A program made the translations under genes and the position numbers. The notes below the pieces were generated by a model. That model saw nothing but the letters and a program-made list of their open reading frames with translations, had not been told where the DNA came from and did no database searches. 64,000 nt of DNA from Allobacillus halotolerans (GTDB lineage Bacteria > Bacillota > Bacilli > Bacillales > Alkalibacillaceae), in assembly GCF_028743495.1 (NCBI RefSeq), contig NZ_CP117968.1; one strand, 5' to 3'. Positions 25,262-38,974 of this stretch are shown piece by piece. Positions within the stretch are counted from its first letter, which is position 1; every line of letters starts with the position of its first letter.

Positions 25262-26319
25262 TCGAAATCATGGTCAGATGCTTTCTTCAAATAACTTTTC
25301 ATCAACATTTTACAATGCATCATTTCTTCATGATAATCATATAACATCGACGCAAGCGGGATTAATTTTAACCGCGCTTCTTCGTCACCTTCATCATAAT
25401 AATTGATCAATTCAACAATCAACCCCTTAACATCAGGAGTTGAAACACTATGGAGCGGGTCGGTATCCTTTGAGCGGATCCGGCCTTGATACATCAGCAT
25501 CAACTTCTCATGTGTATGCATGACTTTATCGACTTCTTTTAAAATTCGCCTACTGATATCTTTGGAAATATGCTCGATATCGTAATCCAGTCGGTGTAGT
25601 GTCGTCAATAAATCATAAGACTTTCGGGATAGTGAAATAAGCGAACGGAAAATGACTAACTTTCTTGCCCGTTCGATTCCCTTTGTTCTTGAATATGTCC
25701 GTTCTTCCGAGAATAACAAATACGTGTTCTCCAATTGCCAAAGTTCCGTGTTTAGCATTTCAATTTCTTTTTTGAGAGCAGGCTGATCGGCTAGATGCCT
25801 TGTCGTCACACGAATCCACTGCAAAAGATCGGAGGTTAACTCACTGATTTGGTTAAACAATTGGATTTCATATTTCGGCGGCAAGAAAGCCAAATTCACC
25901 AAGAACGCAGAAAAAATACCAATTAAAATAGTCGTGAACCGCATTCCGGCAAACTCTAAATAAACGACATTAGAAGAGTCCATCATCAATGCGAGAACAG
26001 CGATAATAGCGATAAAGGTAGTATCTTCCTTCATTTTGAAAAACGTACATATACCTATAACGAGCACAATACCTGCACCAATTAAGAAGGGAGCGTTTCC
26101 AGCTGTCAAGACGAGCGTGATTGCAATAGCTGAACCTAGAATGTTCGCTTGAATCTGCTCTGCCATCGTTTGAAAGGAACGATAGATGGAGGGCTGTAGT
26201 GACGTTGCGGCCGCAATTGTTCCAGCAAAGAATCCAGCCTCAAAACCAATCAAGGTGGCGATATACATCGTGATCATAATTGCGACACCTGTCTTGAATG
26301 CACGTGCACCTAATTTCAT
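25258..26319 (-). CDS. ygaE: aromatic acid exporter family membrane protein (YgaE)
   Basis: 353 residues. Start ATG 26319 follows GGAGGTTGATTTA; an in-frame GTG lies 15 nt upstream within that site. KLGARAFKTGVAIMITMYIA, then EAGFFAGTIAAATSLQPSIY and several helices up to about 150 match the ArAE_1/UPF0421 (YgaE) family, followed by a long helical cytoplasmic part with a DUF939-like look. Position before hemL agrees with B. subtilis. Function not known; exporter by similarity only. The last 4 nt overlap the convergent gene. Confidence 0.88.
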   Translation of the reverse strand: MKLGARAFKTGVAIMITMYIATLIGFEAGFFAGTIAAATSLQPSIYRSFQTMAEQIQANILGSAIAITLVLTAGNAPFLIGAGIVLVIGICTFFKMKEDTTFIAIIAVLALMMDSSNVVYLEFAGMRFTTILIGIFSAFLVNLAFLPPKYEIQLFNQISELTSDLLQWIRVTTRHLADQPALKKEIEMLNTELWQLENTYLLFSEERTYSRTKGIERARKLVIFRSLISLSRKSYDLLTTLHRLDYDIEHISKDISRRILKEVDKVMHTHEKLMLMYQGRIRSKDTDPLHSVSTPDVKGLIVELINYYDEGDEEARLKLIPLASMLYDYHEEMMHCKMLMKSYLKKASDHDFD

Positions 26320-26439
26320 TAAATCAACCTCCACTTCTTTTCAAATATCGACGACGAGAATTTTTTCTCGTTTATAACGAATGTCGTATCTCTTTTTATC
26401 TTATAACAATCTACTACCTATAACAATCTGATATGCAAC

Positions 26440-26475
26440 AAAAAAAGAAGCGTCCGCACAAATTGCGAACACTTC
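26440..26475 (-). terminator. minus-strand terminator downstream of hemL and its repeat array
   Basis: GAAGCGTCCGC pairs with GCGAACACTTC at 9 of 11 positions; on the minus strand TTTTTT follows. It would end hemL transcripts after they cross the 21-bp array at 26685-26894. The stretch between here and the ygaE start holds no gene. Confidence 0.65.
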
Positions 26476-26684
26476 AATCTGGCAATACCAGAAAGGAAGG
26501 GAGTTTTCATAACATCGTTCCTTTAATAAGGGGTAATCCAATAATTCTGAATTATCTATATATTAACACATTAAATGAAAAAAACAAGACTATTTTTGCT
26601 TTTTTGGGGAAACTTTTTTATGTTTGTATTTTGCACGAACACTCGGATTGAAACTCTTCTATTTTTCTTGGCTGAGACGTTGCG

Positions 26685-26894
26685 CTACAGTGTTAATTTC
26701 TTCTGCTTCAGGGTTAAATGGCGTCGCTTCAGTGTTAATTCGTAAAGTTTCAGGGTTAAACGGCGTCGCTTCAGTGTTAATTCACGAAGCTTCAGTGTTA
26801 AACGGCGTGGCTTCAGTGTTAATTCACAAACCTTCAGTGTTAATACGCAAACCTTCAGTGTTAATCAGCATCGCTTCAGTGTGATCAATTCGAC
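26685..26894. repeat. 21-bp tandem array, TTCAGTGTTAA family (10 copies)
   Basis: Units start at 26685 and each 21 bp to 26874, all in phase: CTTCAGTGTTAA with variants CTTCAGGGTTAA and TTTCAGGGTTAA. Two spacer types (TTCACGAAG-like and ACGGCGTCG-like) roughly alternate. It lies between the hemL stop and its likely terminator, in the same orientation relative to the gene as the arrays at 8.2 and 45.9 kb. Confidence 0.96.
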
Positions 26895-26976
26895 TTGGAG
26901 TTCTCCTACTTGCGATTGCAGATGATCAGCAATTATTACTACGGATTAGTCGAGCTTCATATAAAAGTACATAAAA

Positions 26977-28272
26977 CTAGGATTTCGCCATTTCTGCAAA
27001 GCTATCATCAACTGCGTCTAATGTTTTTTCGATATCTTCGTCGGTATGAGCAATCGTTAAGAACCAAGCTTCAAATTTTGACGGCGCAAGGTTGATTCCT
27101 CGATCCAACATCAATTTGAAAAATCGAGAAAACATTTCGCCATCGGTATTTTCCGCTTGATCATAATTTGTAATTTCTTCATCGGTAAAGAAAACGGTAA
27201 ATGCTCCTTTTAATCGGTTAATTTTTACCGGAAGACCATGCTTGCTTGCGCTTGCTAAAATTCCTTTCTCCAATTTTGCACCCATCTCGTCTAACCGCTC
27301 ATAGTGGGCTGGATCATTTAAAACTTCAAGACAAGCAATTCCTGCGGCCATCGATGCTGGGTTTCCAGCCATTGTTCCAGCTTGGTAAGCAGGTCCGAGC
27401 GGCGCAACTTGTTCCATGATATCCGCTCGTCCACCATAAGCACCGATCGGAAGGCCTCCACCGATGATTTTACCCATCGCAATCATATCAGCATTCACAC
27501 CGGTTAATTCTTGTGCACTGCCATAATGAAAGCGAAAAGCGGTAATGACTTCATCAAAAATTAACAAACTACCATTCTGATGTGTCAGCTCTTTCACTTT
27601 TTCCAAGAAACCAACTGCGGGTTCGACAATGCCAAAATTACCGACAATCGGTTCTACTAGGACACCGGCCACTTCATCGCCGTAACGATCTAATGCATCA
27701 CGGAAAGCTTCCACGTCATTAAAAGGAACTGTGATTACTTCTTGTGCGATACTTTGAGGTACACCAGCAGAATCAGGAGTTCCTAAAGTAGCGGGTCCAG
27801 AACCTGCAGCAACCAACACTAAGTCAGAGTGACCATGGTAACAACCAGCAAATTTAATGATTTTCGTTCGATTCGTATACGCACGAGCGATACGGATGGT
27901 GGTCATCACTGCTTCCGTACCGGAATTTACAAAACGTACTTTTTCCAACGTTGGAATTGCATCTTTTAACATTCTCGCAAACTGATTCTCTAATTTTGTC
28001 GGCGTTCCATATAGTACACCATTATAAGCGGCTGTAGAAATCGCCTCAGCAATATGTGGATGTGCATGTCCTGTAATGATTGGACCATAAGCACCTAAAT
28101 AATCGATATACTCATTCCCATCGACATCCCAAAAATGGCTGCCTTTCGCTTTTTCCATAAAAACAGGAGTTCCACCTCCAACCCCTTTATATGCACGTGA
28201 TGGCGAGTTGACACCGCCGAGGATTAAATCATTTGCTTCTTGATAAAGTTTTTCAGATGTAGATCGGTTCAT
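26977..28272 (-). CDS. hemL: glutamate-1-semialdehyde 2,1-aminomutase
   Basis: 431 residues. Class III aminotransferase fold: YGPIITGHAHPHIAEAI, SGTEAVMTTIRIARAYT, the PLP-site LIFDEVITAFRFHYG and the Lys motif MIAMGKIIGGGLPIGAYGG near 270. It makes 5-aminolevulinate from glutamate-1-semialdehyde for heme and other tetrapyrroles, as the second HemL copy (GsaB) does at this place in B. subtilis. Good AGGAGGT precedes ATG. Confidence 0.95.
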   Translation of the reverse strand: MNRSTSEKLYQEANDLILGGVNSPSRAYKGVGGGTPVFMEKAKGSHFWDVDGNEYIDYLGAYGPIITGHAHPHIAEAISTAAYNGVLYGTPTKLENQFARMLKDAIPTLEKVRFVNSGTEAVMTTIRIARAYTNRTKIIKFAGCYHGHSDLVLVAAGSGPATLGTPDSAGVPQSIAQEVITVPFNDVEAFRDALDRYGDEVAGVLVEPIVGNFGIVEPAVGFLEKVKELTHQNGSLLIFDEVITAFRFHYGSAQELTGVNADMIAMGKIIGGGLPIGAYGGRADIMEQVAPLGPAYQAGTMAGNPASMAAGIACLEVLNDPAHYERLDEMGAKLEKGILASASKHGLPVKINRLKGAFTVFFTDEEITNYDQAENTDGEMFSRFFKLMLDRGINLAPSKFEAWFLTIAHTDEDIEKTLDAVDDSFAEMAKS

Positions 28273-28385
28273 AACAACATACCTCCTAAAAGATTCTCGT
28301 TAACCATTCTAGCATAACGATTCGCGAACATCTTTTGAAGAGAAACTTCATATAATAAAGCACTAACGAAGAAACTGGTGATTAC

Positions 28386-28772
28386 ATGGATCGTTTATTT
28401 GCTATACTCGTCATACTGATTATCATTAGTAGCTTATTTGTGTTTATAAAAAATTATCAAGATGTGCGGGGTGCTTTTTCAAAAGAGCTGTTCACTTCGT
28501 TTATAGCCATCTACTTCATCTTGATGCTCGGTTTTGCGCTGCTCTATTTCTTGCTTTCCGAAGCAGGGTTTTCATTGCTCATCGATCAGCCGCTCCAAGC
28601 TGGTACGTCCTTCGAGCGGTTTTTTCACTCGGTTTATTTTAGTGGTGTTACATTAATGACTGTCGGTTATGGTGATGTAACACCAATCGGCATCGGTAAG
28701 CCAATCGCTTTATTTGAAGCGATGATCGGTTATTTACTCCCTGCAGCATTTTTGTACAAGCTCCTCGGTTAG
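28386..28772 (+). CDS. two-helix potassium channel protein
   Basis: 128 residues. Three hydrophobic segments (about 4-23, 38-62, 105-128). The selectivity filter is in VTLMTVGYGDVTPIG near 92-100. It lacks an RCK/KTN domain, so gating must come from elsewhere or it is a simple pore. Divergent from hemL. Confidence 0.88.
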   Translation: MDRLFAILVILIIISSLFVFIKNYQDVRGAFSKELFTSFIAIYFILMLGFALLYFLLSEAGFSLLIDQPLQAGTSFERFFHSVYFSGVTLMTVGYGDVTPIGIGKPIALFEAMIGYLLPAAFLYKLLG

Positions 28773-28928
28773 TCGCCATGATGCAACTTATTTCCCGGGA
28801 AATTTCCCAGGTTCACTGGAGGTTTGTCGAACGGACGATGAAGCTGCGGTAAACGATATAAATATTTGTCACTGTCAGAAAACTTCGGTAATCTTATAGT
28901 ACAAACAATCATAAAGGGGATGTTTTAT

Positions 28929-29399
28929 ATGACAGTAGAAGTAGGACAAACAGCGCCTGATTTCACACTACCAGCAAGTAACGGTGATTCCGTCAGCTTA
29001 GCGGATTATCGCGGGAAATACGTCGTTTTATATTTTTATCCAAAAGATATGACACCAGGCTGTACGACTCAAGCCTGTGATTTCAGAGATCAATATGAGA
29101 AATTTAGCGAGTTGGATGCAGTTATTCTAGGTGTAAGCCCGGATTCAGTTGATAGACACAACAAATTCATTGAAAAACATGAGTTGCCGTTTTTACTACT
29201 CGCAGATGAAGACCATCAAGTCGCTGAAACCTATGACGTCTGGAAGTTGAAAAAGAATTTCGGAAAAGAATATGAAGGAATTGAACGTTCTACTTTCATC
29301 ATTGATAAAGAAGGGAATCTAGTGAAGGAATTCCGAAAAGTTAAAGTGAAGGATCACGTAGAAGAAGCACTACAATACATCGAAAACAATTTGCAATAA
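28929..29399 (+). CDS. bcp: thiol peroxidase Bcp (peroxiredoxin Q)
   Basis: 156 residues. VEVGQTAPDFTLPASNGDSV, then YFYPKDMTPGCTTQACDFRD with peroxidatic Cys (about 46) and resolving Cys five residues later, as in Bcp. ATG 28929 follows AAGGGGATGTTTTAT; an upstream in-frame start at 28866 lacks family similarity. Reduces hydroperoxides. The short gap upstream contains TTCCCGGGAAATTTCCC, a palindrome of unknown role. Confidence 0.94.
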   Translation: MTVEVGQTAPDFTLPASNGDSVSLADYRGKYVVLYFYPKDMTPGCTTQACDFRDQYEKFSELDAVILGVSPDSVDRHNKFIEKHELPFLLLADEDHQVAETYDVWKLKKNFGKEYEGIERSTFIIDKEGNLVKEFRKVKVKDHVEEALQYIENNLQ

Positions 29400-29428
29400 G
29401 ACATGCTACTTAAAGGAGTAAAAACAAT

Positions 29429-30379
29429 ATGAAAGTACTAACGACATTCAAAACGAAAGCAGCAATCAAGGAAGATATGGAAAAAACATTCCCTCAAGTC
29501 GAGTTTTTATGGAAAGAATCGATTGAGGAAGCGGAAACGGAATTGCATGAAGCAGAAGTGGTTGTCACTTATGGTGTGGACTTGACTGAAGAACATATTG
29601 AGAAAGCAAAGAAGCTGAAGTGGATGATGGTTGTCTCAGCAGGGCTTGATGACATGCCGTTAAAGAAGATTGCTGAGAAGGGTATCGATGTGACAAATGC
29701 ACGAGGAATCTCTGCGGGGCCAATGGGTGAATATGCAATTGCGATGTTACTCCAAGTTGAACGACAAGCGAAGGAGCTTTATGAACAAGAAAAAGCTCAT
29801 GAATGGTCACGCGCGGTAAAAATGGTTGAGATTTCTGGGAAAACGATGCTGATTGCTGGAACGGGTGCAATTGGTCAGGAGGTCGCACGTTTGGTGAAAG
29901 CTTTTCGCATGAAAACGATTGGTATTTCAAAAAGTGGGCGTGCGAAAGAAAACTTTGATGAAACGTACACAATGGATGAACTGAATGCACAATTAGGGAA
30001 TGCTGATTATGTAATTAATGTTTTGCCGGCAACAGAAGAGACAGAGAAAGTTTTTACTGGTACACAGTTCAACGCGATGAAAAATGATGCAGTTTTTCTA
30101 AATATGGGTCGCGGAACAACTGTCAATGAACAAGAGTTAATCGATGCCTTAAAAGAAGACAGAATAAGACATGCGATTTTGGATGTAATGGAAGAAGAGC
30201 CTCTAGATGAAAGTAGTCCATTGTGGAGTTTAGAAAATACCACTATTACACCGCACTTATCTGGAATCTCTAGACATTATCAACCGCGGGGTTTTGAGAT
30301 TTTTAAACAAAACTTGGATGCTTACTTAAAAAAGGAAGCTTTTCCGCTCAATCAAATTGATGTTCGAAAGGGGTATTAA
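29429..30379 (+). CDS. D-2-hydroxyacid dehydrogenase
   Basis: 316 residues. NAD-binding GTGAIGQEVARLV near 142, AEKGIDVTNARGISAGPMGEYA near 88, catalytic Arg in NMGRGTTVNEQELI and catalytic His in TITPHLSGIS near 276. Family of phosphoglycerate/glyoxylate dehydrogenases; the substrate cannot be told. ATG has GGAG at good spacing. Its stop is one base before the next start. Confidence 0.9.
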   Translation: MKVLTTFKTKAAIKEDMEKTFPQVEFLWKESIEEAETELHEAEVVVTYGVDLTEEHIEKAKKLKWMMVVSAGLDDMPLKKIAEKGIDVTNARGISAGPMGEYAIAMLLQVERQAKELYEQEKAHEWSRAVKMVEISGKTMLIAGTGAIGQEVARLVKAFRMKTIGISKSGRAKENFDETYTMDELNAQLGNADYVINVLPATEETEKVFTGTQFNAMKNDAVFLNMGRGTTVNEQELIDALKEDRIRHAILDVMEEEPLDESSPLWSLENTTITPHLSGISRHYQPRGFEIFKQNLDAYLKKEAFPLNQIDVRKGY

Positions 30380-30380
30380 T

Positions 30381-30938
30381 ATGCGTATATATACACGTTC
30401 AGGTGACAAAGGAAAAACTTCCTTGATTTATGGGAAAAGAGTTCCTAAAAATGATGTCCGGGTTGAAGCCTACGGAACCTGTGATGAAACAAACTCAATG
30501 GTTGGCATGGCACTTAGTCAATTGGTGAATGAAACGTGGGAAGGGAAGCAGGAAGTCATTGATGCACTTCATAAAGTGCAGACTATTTTATTCCATGTCG
30601 GCGCAGAACTTGCAACACCTAGTGATAAAGAGGTCATGTGGAAGTTGAAACAAGAGCATATCGATCATTTGGAAGAAACAATCGATCGATGGGATCAAGA
30701 TCTAGATGAATTGAAAAATTTCATCCTGCCATCTGGCCATCCAGCAGCAGCGAGCCTGCACGTAGCTCGGACGATTGCTCGCCGTGCGGAACGTGTCACG
30801 ATTTCCATGGGTGATGACTTGACCAATCCATTGGTACAATCCTATTTAAATCGCCTTTCTGATTTCTTGTTTGTCGCAGCTAGATATGTGAATTATCATT
30901 TAGGTGGCGAGGAACTACCTTTGCATACAGATATTTAA
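30381..30938 (+). CDS. PduO-type cob(I)alamin adenosyltransferase
   Basis: 185 residues. RIYTRSGDKGKTSLIYGKRV is the ATP-binding start; AYGTCDETNSMVGMA and ARTIARRAERVTISM are the other PduO motifs, with the key Arg and Glu. Similar to B. subtilis YvqK. It moves adenosyl from ATP to cob(I)alamin. ATG 30381 follows AAAGGGGTATTAAT. Probably co-transcribed with the dehydrogenase gene. Confidence 0.93.
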   Translation: MRIYTRSGDKGKTSLIYGKRVPKNDVRVEAYGTCDETNSMVGMALSQLVNETWEGKQEVIDALHKVQTILFHVGAELATPSDKEVMWKLKQEHIDHLEETIDRWDQDLDELKNFILPSGHPAAASLHVARTIARRAERVTISMGDDLTNPLVQSYLNRLSDFLFVAARYVNYHLGGEELPLHTDI

Positions 30939-31034
30939 CGGAATCTTAGATACAGAATGGATCATCTCAAGTAATCCAATCCTCTCTTTTTAAGCAATGA
31001 ACTGCTTAGCTTATTTAGAAAGAATACAATTTAA

Positions 31035-31082
31035 TTGACAATCATGGGAGTCGCTTAGTAAACTAGATTATAAGCATTCTAA
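31035..31082 (+). promoter_or_regulatory. perR promoter with Per box
   Basis: TTGACA (31035-31040), 18-bp spacer, TAAACT (31059-31064). TTATAAGCATTCTAA at 31068-31082 matches the Per box TTATAATNATTATAA at 12 of 14 defined positions and covers the expected transcription start. This fits PerR autoregulation. Confidence 0.75.
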
Positions 31083-31116
31083 TGTAAGAATATTATTATT
31101 TAGGAAAGCGAGGTGC

Positions 31117-31560
31117 ATGACGGTGCCTGAGCAAAGATTACAAGAAGCATTAACAACCTTAAAGAAATCAGGTGTACGTATTACACCACAGCGTCATGCA
31201 GTGTTGGAATACTTGATGCAATCCATGAAGCACCCAACTGCAGATGAAATTTATAAAGCATTGGAAGACAAGTTTCCGAACATGAGCGTTGCGACCGTCT
31301 ATAATAACCTTCGCGTTTTTTTAGATATCGGACTTGTTCGAGAATTAACATACGGAGATTCTTCCAGTCGATTTGATTGCAACACATCCGATCATTACCA
31401 CATCATTTGTGATGAGTGTGGGAAGATTGTCGACTTCCATTACCCTTCATTAAACGAAGTGGAACAACTTGCTGAACAAGTGACAGGATTTGATGTAACG
31501 AACCACCGGATGGAAGTTTACGGCACTTGCGAAGATTGCCAGCAACTGGCAAAGCATTAG
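31117..31560 (+). CDS. perR: peroxide-responsive repressor PerR (Fur family)
   Basis: 147 residues. N-terminal winged helix (GVRITPQRHAVLEYL with the sensing His at HPTADEIY, then FPNMSVATVYNNLRVF). C-terminal metal domain: SSSRFDCNTSDHYHIICDEC and a last CEDC, giving the two CxxC zinc pairs. Position after bcp/hemL and before ygzB is the B. subtilis order, which supports PerR over Fur or Zur. Represses peroxide genes until metal-catalysed His oxidation. Confidence 0.94.
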   Translation: MTVPEQRLQEALTTLKKSGVRITPQRHAVLEYLMQSMKHPTADEIYKALEDKFPNMSVATVYNNLRVFLDIGLVRELTYGDSSSRFDCNTSDHYHIICDECGKIVDFHYPSLNEVEQLAEQVTGFDVTNHRMEVYGTCEDCQQLAKH

Positions 31561-31578
31561 AGTAATAACGAAAGACAC

Positions 31579-31609
31579 AAAAAAAGGGCTAACTAATTAG
31601 CCCTTTTTT
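31579..31609. terminator. bidirectional terminator between perR and ygzB
   Basis: AAAAAAAGGGCTAACTAATTAGCCCTTTTTT: A run, stem AGGGCTAA-TTAGCCCT, T run. Confidence 0.92.
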
Positions 31610-31641
31610 ACATATGCACATAATAAATATGAATGAAGTTG

Positions 31642-32013
31642 TTATTTGTCTTGTTGTTCTTTCCAATACTTTTTGGAATTATACTTTTCATCAAATTCTT
31701 TACCTTCAAGGTTGCGGTCGAATGTGAGAGGCTGCTTGCAATGCATACAAGCATCGACTCGTCCGAGCATCTTAGTTGGTTTTCCACATTCCGGACATTC
31801 AATCGGAATGGCTTTTGTCGATAACATGCCAATCCATAAGTAAATAACCGTACTCAACCCAATGGCTATTAGGCCAAGAATCATCAACGTGACTAACAAC
31901 CATTCAATATTTCTGAAATAAAGTCCAATATACATAATGATCATTCCGGCAAAGATTAGCCCTAAAGCTACTGTCCGGATTTTATTAATTTTACTACTGT
32001 ATTTTAACCCCAT
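31642..32013 (-). CDS. ygzB: YgzB family membrane protein with zinc ribbon
   Basis: 123 residues. ATG 32013 follows AAGGAGGTTCACC; an in-frame start 21 nt upstream is worse. KYSSKINKIRTVALGLIFAG is the YgzB (UPF0295) start. Two membrane helices, then CPECGKPTKMLGRVDACMHC, a four-Cys zinc knuckle, near 75-95. Function unknown; always next to perR in Bacillaceae. Confidence 0.9.
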   Translation of the reverse strand: MGLKYSSKINKIRTVALGLIFAGMIIMYIGLYFRNIEWLLVTLMILGLIAIGLSTVIYLWIGMLSTKAIPIECPECGKPTKMLGRVDACMHCKQPLTFDRNLEGKEFDEKYNSKKYWKEQQDK

Positions 32014-32240
32014 GGTGAACCTCCTTCTTTCCACAAGAAGTATAGCATATTTGTCTCATAACTTGTTAATGGAAGAATGAACATTCAATAGATTGTCGAA
32101 AAGATAAAAAGACCCTACCTATAGGAAAGAATTCTAAAAAATGGTTTCGTTTTGAATTGGCTTTGTCTAGAATGAAAGTATCTACCAATTATGAAAAAAC
32201 ATCCTACACAATCACCAAGGACACATTGAGGAGGATCATA

Positions 32241-32804
32241 TTGAAGGGAATATGGAAATGGATTTTACCAATTTTGATTGTTGCAATAGTCGTTGCTGGT
32301 ACATACTATTGGATGAATCCAAATTTTTTAGGGGAAAGTAACGAGACCGAACCAGAAGTGGATGAAGAAATTGAGCAAGCAAGAGAACAAGCAAAAGAAG
32401 ATGTAACAGAAGAAGAGATTGAAGAATATCAAAAAGAAGGTAAAAACCCTTTCGGTCAAAAACGCGAGCAAAGCGAATTGAACGAAGCGTATTACAGAGA
32501 GTATATTCATGGGATGTCGCACCAAAAAGTAAAGGCCAATAAAAAATGGGGCTTCTATTTAATCACACAAGAAAGAATTGATTGGCTATTGAATGGGTTG
32601 GATGAAATATCAATCAATAATGAAGATATCTATCGTGATATACTGACTCGCTGGTCTAATGGAGATTTTTCACAAGCCGATGAAGACCATAATACAATAT
32701 GGCGAATGCAGAATGGAACCGTCGGTGAAGCTTATGGCGTTATGAGTGAGGAAGAAGAAGCGGCATATATTGAGCAAGTGAGAGAAGGATCAGGAGACCG
32801 ATAG
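32241..32804 (+). CDS. membrane-anchored DUF6241-like protein
   Basis: 187 residues from TTG 32241, which has GAGGAGG six bases upstream; an ATG at 32157 is in frame but has no site. One N-terminal helix (WILPILIVAIVVAGTYYW), an acidic linker, then NEAYYREYIHGMSHQKVKA, LLNGLDEI and ILTRWSNGDFSQADEDHNTI, which I take as DUF6241. Probably outside the membrane. Function unknown. Confidence 0.7.
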   Translation: MKGIWKWILPILIVAIVVAGTYYWMNPNFLGESNETEPEVDEEIEQAREQAKEDVTEEEIEEYQKEGKNPFGQKREQSELNEAYYREYIHGMSHQKVKANKKWGFYLITQERIDWLLNGLDEISINNEDIYRDILTRWSNGDFSQADEDHNTIWRMQNGTVGEAYGVMSEEEEAAYIEQVREGSGDR

Positions 32805-32942
32805 TTGAAAGGGAAGTTGCATCGAGTAGACATTTGCATTAAATAGTTGCGAGAATGAAAGAATGAGAAATCATTTAACGACTGGAGAACCGGTAGTTAA
32901 TGGGGGTGATCTAAGAAAGTGAAAAAAAGAAGAGAAAATCTA

Positions 32943-33060
32943 TTGACTTCCATAAATACTCCATGCTATATTTATAAGCGTCGCAAAAACAGCTAAATAA
33001 GTTGCTAACACAAATTCAAAAAAAGTATTGACGCAAACTTGAATGCGTGTTACATTTATA
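32943..33060 (+). promoter_or_regulatory. tandem rRNA promoters P1 and P2
   Basis: P1: TTGACT 32943-32948, 18-bp spacer, TATATT 32967-32972. P2: TTGACG 33028-33033, 17-bp spacer, TACATT 33051-33056. Both lie 140-250 bp before 16S. The 32805-32940 stretch before them holds no gene. Confidence 0.75.
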
Positions 33061-33198
33061 AAGTCGCTGTTTTGAAGCGAAGAAACACAAAGAACATTTC
33101 GAACCTTGAAAACTAAACAAAATAGCCTGAAGTCAATTCGGTTTCTTTCTTATTGATTGGGAAAGAAACAAACGAAATTTTTTAAGCCAATCAAACAC

Positions 33199-34771
<1,573 letters not shown>

Positions 34772-34922
34772 ATGAAACGTGGAACATTGATTCCACATAC
34801 GACTCAGCGCTATTTTGTTTAGTTTTGAAGGATCGAAAGATCTTTCAGAACCATGTACCTTGAAAACTAGATAAGAAGCAAGCATCGAAACGAAAAGATT
34901 TAGGCGTCTTTTCACGCAAGTA

Positions 34923-37855
<2,933 letters not shown>

Positions 37856-37980
37856 TTATGATGTATTGCTTCTTATCTAGTTTTGAAGGTACATATTTTA
37901 AATTGTATTGATTTTCTACTTGCATTTTTGCTTGAAGGTTAATATAATATAGTTTGTCGCTAGTTAATAAATTAAACATA

Positions 37981-38096
<116 letters not shown>

Positions 38097-38158
38097 ATGT
38101 TGATCATTACTCCTATCAACTCGGGAAGCATATTTATACGTAAGCTTTTTAACAACAT

Positions 38159-38233
38159 TCCAGCGTAGCTCAGTGGTAGAGCAGTTGGCTGTTAACCAAT
38201 TGGTCGCAGGTTCGAATCCTGCCGCTGGAGCCA
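38159..38233 (+). tRNA. tRNA-Asn (GTT)
   Basis: Acceptor TCCAGCG/CGCTGGA, anticodon loop CTGTTAA, T arm GCAGG TTCGAAT CCTGC, encoded CCA. First tRNA after 5S, as in B. subtilis rrnD. Confidence 0.97.
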
Positions 38234-38241
38234 TATTATAT

Positions 38242-38334
38242 GGAGAGCTGTCCGAGTTGGCCGAAGGAGCACGATTGGAAATCGTGTAGACCGTTATCGC
38301 GGTCTCGAGGGTTCGAATCCCTCGCTCTCCGCCA
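38242..38334 (+). tRNA. tRNA-Ser (GGA)
   Basis: Acceptor GGAGAGC/GCTCTCC, anticodon loop TTGGAAA, long variable arm GACCGTTATCGCGGTC, encoded CCA. Confidence 0.97.
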
Positions 38335-38346
38335 TATTACTCATAT

Positions 38347-38421
38347 GGCCCGTTGGTCAAGTGGTTAAGACACCGCCCTTTCACGGCGGTAACACGGGTT
38401 CGAATCCCGTACGGGTCACCA
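38347..38421 (+). tRNA. tRNA-Glu (TTC)
   Basis: Acceptor GGCCCGT/ACGGGTC, anticodon loop CTTTCAC, T arm CGGG TTCGAAT CCCG, encoded CCA. Confidence 0.97.
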
Positions 38422-38441
38422 TTATCAAACTTTAATTACAT

Positions 38442-38518
38442 CGCGGGGTGGAGCAGTCAGGCAGCTCGTCGGGCTCATAACCCGGAGGTCGCAGGTTCAA
38501 ATCCTGTCCCCGCAACCA
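38442..38518 (+). tRNA. initiator tRNA-fMet (CAT)
   Basis: Acceptor CGCGGGG/CCCCGCA with the unpaired 1-72 position of initiators, three G-C pairs below the anticodon loop (GGGCTCATAACCC), encoded CCA. Its last bases GCAACCA are repeated in the three 73-bp units that follow. Confidence 0.96.
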
Positions 38519-38737
38519 ATTTATTTACCGCATCTACATTGAATTAACTTCGTAGCAAGGTAAGATATGGAGTACTCGAAGAGTGCAACCAAATTAATCA
38601 TCGTATCTTCGTCGAATTAACTTCGATGTAAGATGAAATATGGAGTACTCGAAGAGTGCAACCAATTTATTTACCGCATCTACATTGAATTAACTTCGTA
38701 GCAAGGTAAAATAGGAAGTACCCGTAGGGTGCAACCA
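38519..38737 (+). repeat. three tandem 73-bp units ending in CAACCA
   Basis: Units 38519-38591, 38592-38664 and 38665-38737 are each exactly 73 bp, tRNA length, and each ends in TGCAACCA like the preceding tRNA-fMet. Units 1 and 3 are nearly identical; unit 2 diverges in its first half. Each 3' part folds GTACTC-GAA-GAGTGC; in unit 3 it is GTACCC-GTA-GGGTGC, a compensated base-pair change. All share GAATTAACTTCG in the middle. The next 13 bp (38738-38750) match the start of unit 2, a fourth partial copy. They are not recognisable tRNAs. Confidence 0.85.
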
Positions 38738-38794
38738 AATTAATCACCGACAATATAATACATACTAAAATGTAAATTTAATTTAAAACAAAAT

Positions 38795-38871
38795 GGTCCG
38801 GTAGTTCAGTTGGTTAGAATGCCTGCCTGTCACGCAGGAGGTCGCGGGTTCGAGTCCCGTCCGGACCGCCA
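38795..38871 (+). tRNA. tRNA-Asp (GTC)
   Basis: Acceptor GGTCCGG/CCGGACC, anticodon loop CTGTCAC, encoded CCA. Confidence 0.97.
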
Positions 38872-38890
38872 TTTAAATAACAGATCTTAT

Positions 38891-38966
38891 GGCTTGGTAG
38901 CTCAGTCGGTAGAGCAAAGGACTGAAAATCCTTGTGTCGGCGGTTCGATTCCGTCCCAAGCCACCA
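38891..38966 (+). tRNA. tRNA-Phe (GAA)
   Basis: Acceptor GGCTTGG/CCAAGCC, anticodon loop CTGAAAA, encoded CCA. Confidence 0.97.
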
Positions 38967-38974
38967 TTTTATTT

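Noticed and set aside
26433..26651. Plus-strand frame between ygaE and the hemL array
   Set aside because: It begins at a terminator stem, has no ribosome site and no recognisable sequence.
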